From contig JBBSJV010000003.1 of NCBI GenBank assembly GCA_038256935.1, forward strand, positions 1 to 33,118: a stretch of DNA of 33,118 nucleotides. Reading direction: 5' to 3'. Each line of letters begins with the position of its first letter. The first letter of the stretch is position 1. Made by a program: the position numbers and the translations under genes. This stretch comes from JBBSJV01 sp038256935. GTDB taxonomy: Bacteria > Patescibacteriota > JACMRA01. A model generated the notes under the pieces. The model was given only the letters and a program-made list of their open reading frames with translations, had not been told where the DNA came from and did no database searches. This document shows, piece after piece, positions 1 to 7,939 of the stretch.

Positions 1-69
1 AAAGAGAATTGTTTTAGCAATGTCTTTTCTACTAATTGACAGATAGACTAACATTTCACAATCTGGGTA

Positions 70-80
70 TATAATATAAT
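70..80 (+). promoter_or_regulatory. -10 element(s) for the AI-2E permease gene
   Basis: Two overlapping TATAAT hexamers (70-75 and 75-80) lie 3 to 8 bases before the ATG at 84, and there is no Shine-Dalgarno sequence. Transcription would begin at or next to the start codon, giving a leaderless mRNA. No convincing -35 box is seen at 17 bp; the TTGACA at 36-41 is too far upstream for these hexamers. Confidence 0.5.
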
Positions 81-83
81 CTA

Positions 84-1139
84 ATGTCAGAAATAAATCT
101 TAAACTAGTTTACAAAATTCTTGCTATATTAGCCGTTATAGCGTTAATGTATTTTTTCAATGGCTTACTTCTTTTTATTTTTGTCGGTATTTTAGGGGCG
201 ACGGCCTTGATGCCAGCTGTCGATTTTATCGAGAAAAAAACTGGTTTTAATAGAGCCTTTATTTCTGCAATAACAGTGTTTATGGTATTATTAACTTTAC
301 TTTTAACCATATTTTTAACCTTTGCTTCAGTAACAAACTCATTTGAATTACTTTGGGAAAATCTTCCAAGTGCGATTGATAATGCGATTAATTTAGTTGA
401 GACTAGGATTGGAAATGATTTTACAGTAAATTGGGATTTTATAACCTGGCAATCTCAAAATTTCACAGCTGAAAATATTTTTAATCAGGTTATAGGTATT
501 ACTTCTCTGATCTTTGGATTTGCAGCAAGCAGCCTGGCCTTTTTATTTTTACTTTTCTACCTTATATTAATGTGGGAAGATGTCACAACTTATGTAGTCT
601 CATTTTTTCCAAGAAAAGAAAAGTATTTATCTCATTTGATCGTTACTCTTCAGCACAAACTAGGAAGCTGGCTTCGAGGACAATTACTAAATATGATAAT
701 TGTTGGAACTGTGACTTTTACTGGATTATATTTTCTGGGCGTACCTAGTGCCTTAGCCCTTGGAATTTTAGCTGGTCTTTTTGAATTAATCCCTTACGTT
801 GGACCTACTTTAGCTGCTATTCCAGCTGTTTTAATTGCTTTTTTAATCGCACCAGAAGTTGCCATCTGGGTTGTCCTTCTCTACGTTATTATCCAACAAA
901 TTGAGAGTTATGTGTTAGTACCTTTTGTTATGAAAGAAGTTGCTCATCTCAACCCAATTGTGACCCTTATTGCAATTATTTTTTGGGCTCAATTACTGGG
1001 TGTCTCAGGTGCTATTTTAGCTATACCCCTTACTTGCGTCATTGCCGTTCTAGTAGAAGAATACAGAACTTATACTCGTAATAAACACAAAACTCAGTTA
1101 CCGAAAAAGGGTTTAAAGAAACAAGTTGTTGAAGTTTAA
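84..1139 (+). CDS. AI-2E family transporter (PerM/YdiK-type membrane permease)
   Basis: 351-residue polytopic membrane protein. Hydrophobic segments lie near residues 10-45, 60-85, 145-165, and in a C-terminal block from about 205 to 325 that includes the family-typical stretch GLFELIPYVGPTLAAIPA and a following I-Q-Q-I-E-S-Y segment with V-P-F-V-M. These features are characteristic of the AI-2E exporter family (PF01594), whose real substrates are mostly unproven and include solute efflux and Na+/H+ antiport. The length matches the family (about 340-370). The ATG at 84 follows a -10 box directly, so the message is probably leaderless. The ligase gene starts 4 bp after this stop, so the two are likely co-transcribed. 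Confidence 0.9.
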   Translation: MSEINLKLVYKILAILAVIALMYFFNGLLLFIFVGILGATALMPAVDFIEKKTGFNRAFISAITVFMVLLTLLLTIFLTFASVTNSFELLWENLPSAIDNAINLVETRIGNDFTVNWDFITWQSQNFTAENIFNQVIGITSLIFGFAASSLAFLFLLFYLILMWEDVTTYVVSFFPRKEKYLSHLIVTLQHKLGSWLRGQLLNMIIVGTVTFTGLYFLGVPSALALGILAGLFELIPYVGPTLAAIPAVLIAFLIAPEVAIWVVLLYVIIQQIESYVLVPFVMKEVAHLNPIVTLIAIIFWAQLLGVSGAILAIPLTCVIAVLVEEYRTYTRNKHKTQLPKKGLKKQVVEV

Positions 1140-1142
1140 AAT

Positions 1143-2453
1143 ATGCATGTATTTTTCTCAGGTATCGGTGGTGCTGGGCTTTCAGCTTTAGCTAATCTAA
1201 GCCTTGATCTGGGCTTTATAGTTGGTGGTTCAGATAGAGAAAACAACCCCAGCATTGAAATATTAAATAAAAGAGGGGCTGGAATCACAACTACTCAAAC
1301 TGGTGGTGGATTGAATCTTGTCCACCGCAATCAACATATTGATTTATTTGTCTATACATCAGCACTTCCCAAAGATCATCCAGAATTAATGAAGGCAACT
1401 GAACTAGGAATCAAAACCACCAAGAGAGATGGGCTAATAAATTTTATATTAGATGAATATGATCTAAAGCTTCTTGCAATTTGTGGAAGCAATGGTAAAA
1501 CTACCACTACAGCAATGATGACTTGGCTGTTCAAGCAATTTCAAATACCTGGGTGTCATATCATTGGCAGCAACATGAGCTGGACTCCATCAGGGCAATA
1601 TGAAGAAGGAGCTAAATGGCTAATTTTAGAAGCGGATGAATACGACAGGCATTTTCTAAACTATACTCCTAATGCAGTAATTGTAACCAGTATTGAGTAT
1701 GACCATATGGATATTTATCCTACTGAAAAAGAATATTTTGCAGCCTTTAATGAATTTGTTTCTAGAAGTGATTTGACTGTAGCCTTTGATAAAGACATAG
1801 AAAAAATTGGCCTTAATAAATGGCAAACTGAGGGTGAAGGAGACGCAAAAATTTGGCTATTAAAACGCGAATTTGGTGGAAAGCCTGCTGTATTTAAAGA
1901 CTATACATTACTAGGGCTTCATAATCGCCACAACGCAGCAGCTGCTCACACAATGTTTACTAAAATATTTGATAAAGACGAGCTATCAGCTAAGGTAGAA
2001 GACGTGCTTAACCAATTCCCTGGAACTGGAAGACGTATGGAAAAGCTAGCAGAAAGAATCTACTCTGACTACGCCCACCACCCAGTTGCAGTCAAAGCCA
2101 CAATCCAACTTGCAAAAGAAATCTCTGACAAATTAGTAATTGTATACCAGCCCCACCAAAACAGTAGGCAAGTAGAGGTTTTTGAGGAGTACAAAGATGT
2201 TTTTGAAGGAATTGATAAACTATACTGGACCCCTACTTATTTGAGTAGAGAAAATCCAGATCTAGAAATCATTACACCCTTTCAATTTGTAGCTTCTCTA
2301 AGTAATAAAGAAATAGGTGAACCAGCAGGTCTAGATGATATACTCTGGGACAGACTCAAAGAATGGCACAGTAAAGGTTATACCCTGGTCTTTTTTGGAG
2401 CAGGAAATATTGATGGGTGGTTGAGGAAGATGATTTTACAAGATCCAATTTAA
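1143..2453 (+). CDS. murC: UDP-N-acetylmuramate ligase, MurC/Mpl type
   Basis: 436-residue Mur ligase. In cytoplasmic peptidoglycan synthesis MurC joins L-alanine to UDP-MurNAc; the related Mpl attaches recycled tripeptide. The N-terminal Rossmann-type domain opens with GIGGAGLSALA. The ATP-binding P-loop is CGSNGKTTTT (residues 114-123, with Ser-Asn where MurC usually has Thr-His). The central domain has LEADEYDRHFL and the N-R-H-N-A-A-A motif. The C-terminal domain starts with PGTGRRMEKL and carries the DYAHHP motif typical of MurC and Mpl. The slightly short length and the altered P-loop leave MurC versus Mpl open. It lies 3 bases after the AI-2E gene, in an apparent envelope operon that continues towards the sortase-like gene. 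Confidence 0.85.
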   Translation: MHVFFSGIGGAGLSALANLSLDLGFIVGGSDRENNPSIEILNKRGAGITTTQTGGGLNLVHRNQHIDLFVYTSALPKDHPELMKATELGIKTTKRDGLINFILDEYDLKLLAICGSNGKTTTTAMMTWLFKQFQIPGCHIIGSNMSWTPSGQYEEGAKWLILEADEYDRHFLNYTPNAVIVTSIEYDHMDIYPTEKEYFAAFNEFVSRSDLTVAFDKDIEKIGLNKWQTEGEGDAKIWLLKREFGGKPAVFKDYTLLGLHNRHNAAAAHTMFTKIFDKDELSAKVEDVLNQFPGTGRRMEKLAERIYSDYAHHPVAVKATIQLAKEISDKLVIVYQPHQNSRQVEVFEEYKDVFEGIDKLYWTPTYLSRENPDLEIITPFQFVASLSNKEIGEPAGLDDILWDRLKEWHSKGYTLVFFGAGNIDGWLRKMILQDPI

Positions 2454-2493
2454 ACTGAATAATTTAAAGATATAAATTTTAGCTTAGTTTCAA

Positions 2494-3447
2494 ATGTTTG
2501 GTAAGAAATTACAAATTGTTATATTGATTGCCTCCTTATTTTTTTTCATAGTTTCGAGTATTTTATTTATTTTAAATAAACCTTTTCAACCAGCTCAGTT
2601 GCACCTTGGAATGAAGGAGCAAAAAGACTCTGGATTAGAAATGTCTGAAGATGCCAAGCTAACAAATACACCTACCAAAACCTACCAAGTTGATAATATT
2701 GGCGTAAAATTAGCTCGAGATCTTCGAAGCTACACTGGTATACAAATGGGAATTATATATGGGGATCAGCTAGATGAATTAGGACAAAAAACTCCTTACC
2801 CTGAATCTCCAAAATATACTAACATTACTAAATCTGAAGCAGATAGTTTGGGTTTAGACGTGGAAGGAAAGGGGCGAATTGATTATATTTATAGCGGACC
2901 ATTATATGAAACCAAAAATAGACTAATTTTTGCAAAATACCAAATTGATACACCTATCATTCACTCACAACTAAGTGATTTATTTGCCTTAAAAGATAAT
3001 AATGAAATCGATTTTCAAAGCCAATTAGAAGAAGATCAAAGAGAAATTTTAAAGGGGGATTATACTTCAGTACCTATACAAAAACTATTGACAAAAGGAG
3101 TTGTTCGCCTTCCCTATAGCGTTCTTCCAGGCAATAAGGGAAATTCTTATATTGTTGGGCACAGTAGTAACTATTCTACAGTTAAAAGTGATTACAATTT
3201 TGTCTTTGCCCCCTTTATCAATCAAAAGCCAATCGGAGAAATTTTTACTATTTATGACCATATGGGAAGAAAGCTTAATTTTGAAGTCTTTGAAGCTATT
3301 GAAGTTGTAAGCGAGGATACTAAAACAGCATTTAAAAATTATCCCGATCAGCGTGTGGTGAGTCTTCAAGGGTCTATTTTAGAAGATGTAGATGGAAGGC
3401 TTCAACCAACTAAGCGTTGGATAATTCGAGCAAAACTAATTATCTGA
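2494..3447 (+). CDS. Sortase-fold protein lacking the catalytic cysteine
   Basis: 317 residues, with one N-terminal signal anchor (about 7-28), a long linker, then a C-terminal sortase-like domain. Seen: the His motif SYIVGHSSNY (His223), the strand FAPFINQKPIGEIFTIYD typical of the beta-barrel, and the C-terminal TKRWIIRAKL with the Arg pair expected at the active site. The usual T-L-x-T-C motif before that Arg reads SLQGS (290-294), so Ser294 stands where the nucleophilic Cys belongs, and the entire protein contains no cysteine. Sortases normally cleave LPxTG proteins and transfer them to the cell wall. This one may be inactive, a Ser variant, or a binding or scaffold paralogue. It ends in TGA and overlaps by 12 bp the convergent gene of a protein ending in LPRTG. 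Confidence 0.75.
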   Translation: MFGKKLQIVILIASLFFFIVSSILFILNKPFQPAQLHLGMKEQKDSGLEMSEDAKLTNTPTKTYQVDNIGVKLARDLRSYTGIQMGIIYGDQLDELGQKTPYPESPKYTNITKSEADSLGLDVEGKGRIDYIYSGPLYETKNRLIFAKYQIDTPIIHSQLSDLFALKDNNEIDFQSQLEEDQREILKGDYTSVPIQKLLTKGVVRLPYSVLPGNKGNSYIVGHSSNYSTVKSDYNFVFAPFINQKPIGEIFTIYDHMGRKLNFEVFEAIEVVSEDTKTAFKNYPDQRVVSLQGSILEDVDGRLQPTKRWIIRAKLII

Positions 3448-4176
3448 TCCACCAGTCCTTGGTAATCGAGATGTTCTTGTATTTAGGGTTGGATCGATAA
3501 TAGCAATAGGTGTAGGATCAGCAACTTCATATTGATATATTACTGAAACCTGAGCTGAAGCAAAGGTGTTTACTACGGAGGCAAAATTGGCAGCTAACTC
3601 GCTGTAGTTCAAAATACTATCAGCCAAGACAGGAAACACAATTATTTCTCCAGCTCCAGCTCCTTGAAACAAAGTAAAATCAGCATTACCTGGTAGATAA
3701 CTCTGATTTTGTACTTCTGTTCTACTTTCTTGTGGGTAAGTAGCCCCTGAAGTACCTGCATAGTCAGTGACACCATCATATCCTGAGAACTGCTCTGAGT
3801 TGACTATAGACGGGACAAAACTTAAGAGTTCAGTATTATCAGGACGTTGAAGCCTAACCCTAGCCCCGCGAGTTATGGTTACGTCGATTGGTTGAGCGTC
3901 CAAATTTTCAAGCTGGGCATCAGTAAGGATACTTACAGTTAGTGACAATTGCACGCTTAGAAGTTGACCAAGACTGCTATCAAACTTTTCAAGACTACAT
4001 GAGTTTTCCCATTGTGTTCTTGCATTTGGAATCAGACAAACTTCAGGGTTGGTAGTCAAAACTGCAGATTCAACTGGTACAGAAAGTCCAAAAAAACTAA
4101 TTGTTACTAAGCCAAAAAGAACTGAAAAAATGAGTATCGATTTAAATTTAAAAGTTAAAGGATTGTTATTATACAT
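3436..4176 (-). CDS. Secreted choice-of-anchor-like protein ending in LPRTG, no membrane anchor
   Basis: 246 residues. The N-terminus has a positively charged start and a hydrophobic segment (about 13-35), like an uncleaved or cleaved signal peptide. The body is a beta-rich, Ser/Thr/Asn-rich ectodomain resembling choice-of-anchor E proteins (tentative; read from general composition, the Ile-Thr-Arg-Gly-Ala-Arg-Val strand and the Tyr-Gln-Tyr-Glu tail). The protein ends LPRTGGSDN and then TAG. A canonical LPxTG signal would be followed by about 20 hydrophobic residues and a basic tail, both missing here. Reading past the TAG gives no membrane segment in that frame. The stop region overlaps the convergent sortase-like gene, so a change there could have affected both ends. 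A good promoter precedes it. Confidence 0.65.
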   Translation of the reverse strand: MYNNNPLTFKFKSILIFSVLFGLVTISFFGLSVPVESAVLTTNPEVCLIPNARTQWENSCSLEKFDSSLGQLLSVQLSLTVSILTDAQLENLDAQPIDVTITRGARVRLQRPDNTELLSFVPSIVNSEQFSGYDGVTDYAGTSGATYPQESRTEVQNQSYLPGNADFTLFQGAGAGEIIVFPVLADSILNYSELAANFASVVNTFASAQVSVIYQYEVADPTPIAIIDPTLNTRTSRLPRTGGSDN

Positions 4177-4205
4177 ACTATTAGTGTCAAAATTTTAATT
4201 AAAAG

Positions 4206-4234
4206 TATATACTAAAGAAATAACCTATTGTCAA
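4206..4234 (-). promoter_or_regulatory. Sigma-70-type promoter for the LPRTG protein gene
   Basis: On the minus strand there is TTGACA (4234-4229), a 17-bp spacer, then TATATA (4211-4206). This gives an AT-rich leader of about 25 bases before the ATG at 4176, unlike the near-leaderless genes elsewhere in the window. Confidence 0.6.
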
Positions 4235-4329
4235 CAAAATGTTACAAATTGAGATTGGCTAGAATTTAATCAAGGAAATCTGATAGTAAACAAGCTAATT
4301 TTTAACAAGAAACTTTTAAGTCATAACCC

Positions 4330-4866
4330 CTACACCAACCCATTTTCCACTATAAACTTTTGAATATAATCTCTAAGCTCATCTAAGGTTTTGAAGTCAT
4401 TTTTTATTTCTAAGTCGTACTTGTAATCAAAGACTCCAGTATCCACTTTATTATCAGGTACTTGAACCTGTTTTCTAGAGATAAAAAGTGTTTTAAGACC
4501 TGGTAAATGTTGTTTAAGATACTCTATATTTTCAGGCTCACGAACGTGGATGAAGGCGATATCGTCCTTGCTTTTTGTTACTCTATTAATGGCGTATCTA
4601 TTTGGCCTATTATCTTGAGAGGTGTGGAGCTCTTTTAATTTGACCATGCAATTTCTCCAATAATCACTTTTACTAACACCATCCCAAGGCTCTTTAAGAT
4701 CCAAAAATTGAATTGTCTCAGCAGAAGGTTTTCGAAGCTCAGCTTTTACTTCATCCACAGTTGATACGTTTAATATTTTTTTACCTGATAGCTTGCGTAT
4801 TAGTTTGATACAAGTATCTTTACCAGCTCCCCCAGTCCCGTTGATTGCAAAAATGTGTTTGACCAT
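4330..4866 (-). CDS. P-loop NTPase, nucleotide/dNMP kinase-like
   Basis: 178 residues. The Walker A motif GTGGAGKDT lies at residues 10-18, immediately after a hydrophobic beta strand, as in adenylate kinase and deoxynucleoside or phosphomevalonate kinase-like proteins. Further on there are HVREPENIEYLKQ, which resembles the strand and LID region of small dNMP kinases, and a final KTLDELRDYIQKF helix. The family is compatible with phosphorylation of a small metabolite, but the substrate cannot be read from the sequence. It is flanked by its own spacer on both sides and diverges from the flavodoxin-like gene. The start ATG at 4866 gives the P-loop at the expected distance from the N-terminus. 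Confidence 0.6.
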   Translation of the reverse strand: MVKHIFAINGTGGAGKDTCIKLIRKLSGKKILNVSTVDEVKAELRKPSAETIQFLDLKEPWDGVSKSDYWRNCMVKLKELHTSQDNRPNRYAINRVTKSKDDIAFIHVREPENIEYLKQHLPGLKTLFISRKQVQVPDNKVDTGVFDYKYDLEIKNDFKTLDELRDYIQKFIVENGLV

Positions 4867-5002
4867 GATGATAGATTTCTTAAATCAAGATTAGAAACAA
4901 TTGACTGTCAATTATTGTTGATGATTTTGACAAGACAAGGCTAAATTTGGTTTCATTATAATGAAGTGACAGTGAAACTTTTAAATCTAAAATATAATAA
5001 AT

Positions 5003-5875
5003 ATGTCTAAAAAATTTAATAAAAAAAGTACAAGTGAAGAAATAGCTACAAAAGCTAGTGAAATTTTAAATGATGATAGGTTTTCAGAGAAAGCAAAATC
5101 CGTAGCTGGAAGCGCCTTATCTCAGACTAAAAGAAGCGGACAAAAAACTACCTCTGATTATGATTTCTCAAATCTAAAAGCAGTCTTTTTAAATTGTACT
5201 TTGAAAAAAGGAGGAAGTATTTCCAACACTCAAGGGTTGATGGATGTATCAATTAATATAATGAAAAAGCATGGAGTCCAAGTCTCCAATTACCGTATTA
5301 CAGATTTCGATATACCAGCTGGGGTCTATCCTGATATGACTGAACATGGTTTTGAAAAAGACGATTGGGTCGAGATACAAAAAGAAATCATGCAAGCAGA
5401 TATTTTGGTTTTGGGTACTCCTATTTGGCTCGGTGATAAGTCTTCAGTTTGCACCAAAGTCGTTGAAAGACTTTACGGGTATTCACACCTTTTAAACGAT
5501 CAAGGCCAGTATGCATATTATGGTAAAGTTGGAGGTTGTCTGATTACCGGTAACGAAGACGGTGTCAAACACTGCGCTATGAATATACTCTACTCACTAG
5601 GCCATATTGGCTACACTATTGCGCCTCAAGCTGACGCAGGTTGGATTGGAGAATCTGGACCAGGACCCTCTTATTTAGATAAAAATTCAGGAGGACCAGA
5701 AAATGATTTTACCAATCGAAATGTGACTTTTATGACCTGGAATTTGATGCATATGGCTAACAATTTACAAAAAAACGGGATACCTGCTCATGGCAATCAA
5801 TTCTCTGAATGGGAGACAGGCGAGCGCTTTGATTTTAGTAAAGCTGAGTATCAAAACCCAGAGTATCGCAGATAG
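5003..5875 (+). CDS. Flavodoxin-fold NAD(P)H-dependent FMN reductase-like protein
   Basis: 290 residues. Residues 1-55 are a charged, low-complexity extension. From about 58 the flavodoxin-like fold begins (LKAVFLNCTLKKGG with the Ser-Asn-Thr phosphate-binding loop). It continues with ADILVLGTPIWLGD (about 132-145), which is the flavin isoalloxazine-contact loop in NADPH-dependent FMN reductases, and GKVGGCLITGNEDG near 180. The family reduces FMN or quinones with NAD(P)H; the physiological electron acceptor is unknown. The ATG at 5003 lies about 7 bases after a TATAAT-like box, so it is probably leaderless. It is followed by a repeat-rich spacer, so it is likely a single-gene unit. Confidence 0.8.
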   Translation: MSKKFNKKSTSEEIATKASEILNDDRFSEKAKSVAGSALSQTKRSGQKTTSDYDFSNLKAVFLNCTLKKGGSISNTQGLMDVSINIMKKHGVQVSNYRITDFDIPAGVYPDMTEHGFEKDDWVEIQKEIMQADILVLGTPIWLGDKSSVCTKVVERLYGYSHLLNDQGQYAYYGKVGGCLITGNEDGVKHCAMNILYSLGHIGYTIAPQADAGWIGESGPGPSYLDKNSGGPENDFTNRNVTFMTWNLMHMANNLQKNGIPAHGNQFSEWETGERFDFSKAEYQNPEYRR

Positions 5876-6180
5876 AGAACAATTTCACTAAATTACAATT
5901 TTGTAGGGGTAAGCCATGGCTTCCCATATCTTTATATTTTAATCCAGCCACCTCAGGGGATCCCGCAACTAGTGCGGGATGACACAATTCTAAGAGTTTA
6001 GATTCAAAACACCGTATGGGTGAGCCTTGGCTTCCAATGTCTCTTTATTTTAACCCTACCACCGCAGGTATCAACCGCCACTTCACTCTGTCGAGATGAC
6101 AATTTTTTTTGTATTAATTTGTTTTATAATGAAACCTTTCCCAACTTTACAAAACAGGCCTTTTCTGCAATTACCATACT
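5876..6180. repeat. Spacer with two diverged direct repeats and a REP-like palindrome
   Basis: No gene is seen in this 305-bp gap. Two copies of a roughly 65-bp unit, 5903-5966 and 6014-6078, align with about three quarters of positions identical (shared core GGGT-AGCC-TGGCTTCC and a following T-rich stretch). The first copy runs into a perfect stem ATCCCGC / GCGGGAT (5960-5980) followed by GACA, which matches the REP-like elements elsewhere in the window. The second copy ends in a degenerate equivalent (TCGAGATGACA, about 6094-6104). It is probably decayed mobile or REP-type DNA. Confidence 0.6.
5959..5984 (+). repeat. REP-like palindrome (with GC-rich stem)
   Basis: Stem ATCCCGC / GCGGGAT with loop AACTAGT, then GACA. 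It belongs with the same family as the elements near 25.3 kb (same tail, different stem). Confidence 0.55.
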
Positions 6181-6966
6181 ATGAAGCCATTACTAAAAGC
6201 AACAAGCATCACCAAAAGCTTTGATGTTTATAAAAGAGAAGGGTTTTTCAAACGCTCCAAAAAAACTGTGCAGGCCCTTACTGATTTTACTTTGGAGATA
6301 GACAAACCTATGATTTATGGACTTGTCGGGCCAAATGGTGCTGGTAAAACCACCTTTATTAAGCACTGCCTTGGCTTAGTTGAAAAGACTTCTGGGCAGA
6401 TCGAAGTCCTAAGCCACGACCCATACAAACGCAAGCCAGATTTTCTTCGCCAAGTTGGCCTAGTGAGCGGGCAAAAGTAAAACCTAGACGCCAATTTATC
6501 AGCTATGGATTCACTCAAATTATCAGGCTATCTCTATGACATGAAAGGAAACGAAATCATGGAAAGAATTGATTATTTAAGCAATTTATTTGAAATCACT
6601 GATAAAATTGATGTACCAGTCAGGCAGTTGTCCCTTGGGCAAAGGATGAAGTTTGAAATCATCTCTAGTATCTTACACCAGCCTAAATTTTTGTTTATGG
6701 ACGAGCCAACTCTGGGTCTTGATTTTGATGCTCAGAACATCATGAGAACCATGCTCAAAAAGATCCACGCAGAAGACGGACTTACAATCCTGCTGACTTC
6801 ACATTACATGCCCGATATTACAGAGCTTTGCGAGCGTGTTGCAGTTATTGATAAGGGTACAAAGGTATTTGATGGAAGCTTGAAGGAATTAACAGGGTCA
6901 GAACAAAAAGATGGGTATCTCAAAACTCTTGTTTCAGAGCTAAATAAAGAACAATCATGGGGGTAA
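6181..6966 (+). pseudogene. ABC-2 transporter ATP-binding protein, interrupted by one TAA
   Basis: One reading frame of 261 sense codons plus one internal TAA (6478-6480) encodes a complete ABC ATPase of the ABC-2 exporter type. Motifs in order are Walker A GPNGAGKTT (about 50-58), the Q-loop in VSGQK directly before the stop, LSLGQRMKFE signature, Walker B FLFMDEPTLGLD, and the H-loop TSHYM. The reading after the stop, NLDANLSAMDSLKL, is exactly the family's next segment. So a single base change (for example from CAA, AAA or GAA) would restore it. The two permeases of the operon (7128-7916, 8478-9302) lie downstream. If the stop is genuine and not read through, the transporter has no energiser from this locus. 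A reinitiation product from the ATG at 6505 would lack Walker A. Confidence 0.8.
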
Positions 6967-7124
6967 AAAAAGTACCTCAAAAACTCAAAGGGTTTAAACA
7001 AAACCTGCCCACAAAAATCTGCAAAACCTGTGGCAAGCCATTTCAATACCGTAAAAAATGGAAACTAGTCTGGGATCAAATACAGTATTGCAGCCAGAAA
7101 TGTAAGAACCAAAAAGGCAAGTAA
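6957..7124 (+). CDS. DUF2256 small zinc-ribbon-like protein
   Basis: 55-residue protein that starts at the ATG at 6957 and overlaps the end of the ABC ATPase by 10 bp. It has the DUF2256 hallmarks: the NLPTKICKTCGKPF segment (16-29), then YRKKWKLVWDQIQYCS with the Arg-Lys-Lys-Trp core, and a final Cys pair (CSQKC, 45-49). Four cysteines in two CxxC-like pairs (Cys22/Cys25 and Cys45/Cys49) suggest one zinc site. The function of this family is unknown. The next permease ATG is 3 bp after this stop, so it lies in the transporter operon. Confidence 0.85.
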   Translation: MGVKKVPQKLKGFKQNLPTKICKTCGKPFQYRKKWKLVWDQIQYCSQKCKNQKGK

Positions 7125-7127
7125 TTT

Positions 7128-7916
7128 ATGCAAAATTTAAAGCAAATAACCAGAAAATACAGCTATATAACTCAATTTGAATGGATGCGAAGTGGAGCTT
7201 CTCCTTTTGGAGATGTCGTTTATCAGTTTCAGATATTTTTATCTAATAGTGTTTGGATTTATATTTGGTCACTTAACTCTAATCAAATTGTAATTTATTT
7301 ATTAGGTGGAAGATTAATTTCCTTTATGAGCAATAATTTTTGGCACAATAAAATGGGAAACGACATCATTACAGGTAAACTATCTAATAATCTATTAATA
7401 CCTACCAGATTGTATCTAAATTATTTTTTCCAAAGTCTTGGAGGTAGGCTTTTTCGCAATTTACTAAGTACTTTTACAATATTAATTGTAGTAGTATTAT
7501 TCAATTTTACCATAATTACATTGCCATTTGGTGATCTTAATTACTGGGGATTCGCTATGGTTCCTTTCATTTTTGTCATGAATTTTATACACGGCACAAT
7601 AATTACCACCCTATCATTCACGCTAAAAGATAAAAGAGACTATATGGTAATAGCTGAATCCATAACTCAAATAATCAATATCTTATCAGGTGCGATGATC
7701 CCTTTTTCCTCCCTACCCTTTGCCTCAAATATTTTACCGTGGCTGCCAACTTCACTTCTATTTTACCATCCCACCCAGATATTACTAAATAATTACGACT
7801 CAACTCAAACCCTATTAGTATTTGTTGCCAGCATATCTTGGATAATAATTGCAACTTTATTTAGCTTGTTGATCTTTAAAAGGGGTTTGAAAAGTAATGA
7901 AAGTGTGGGGCTTTAA
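7128..7916 (+). CDS. ABC-2 family transporter permease (first)
   Basis: 262-residue membrane protein with about six hydrophobic segments (roughly 27-45, 55-75, 105-130, 140-165, 175-205, 235-255). It resembles the PF06182-type ABC-2 permease family. The C-terminus FKRGLKSNESVGL nearly matches the end of the second permease (LGLKKNESVGL), so the two are likely paralogues that form one heterodimeric export channel with the upstream ATPase. It starts 3 bp after the DUF2256 gene. The substrate is unknown. Confidence 0.8.
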   Translation: MQNLKQITRKYSYITQFEWMRSGASPFGDVVYQFQIFLSNSVWIYIWSLNSNQIVIYLLGGRLISFMSNNFWHNKMGNDIITGKLSNNLLIPTRLYLNYFFQSLGGRLFRNLLSTFTILIVVVLFNFTIITLPFGDLNYWGFAMVPFIFVMNFIHGTIITTLSFTLKDKRDYMVIAESITQIINILSGAMIPFSSLPFASNILPWLPTSLLFYHPTQILLNNYDSTQTLLVFVASISWIIIATLFSLLIFKRGLKSNESVGL

Positions 7917-7939
7917 AACATATATTATTATTGTATCAA

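Noticed and set aside
3448..3470. Sortase-like gene extended past the TGA
   Set aside because: Only six more codons before TAA and nothing sortase-like in them; the conserved end RAKLII precedes the TGA.
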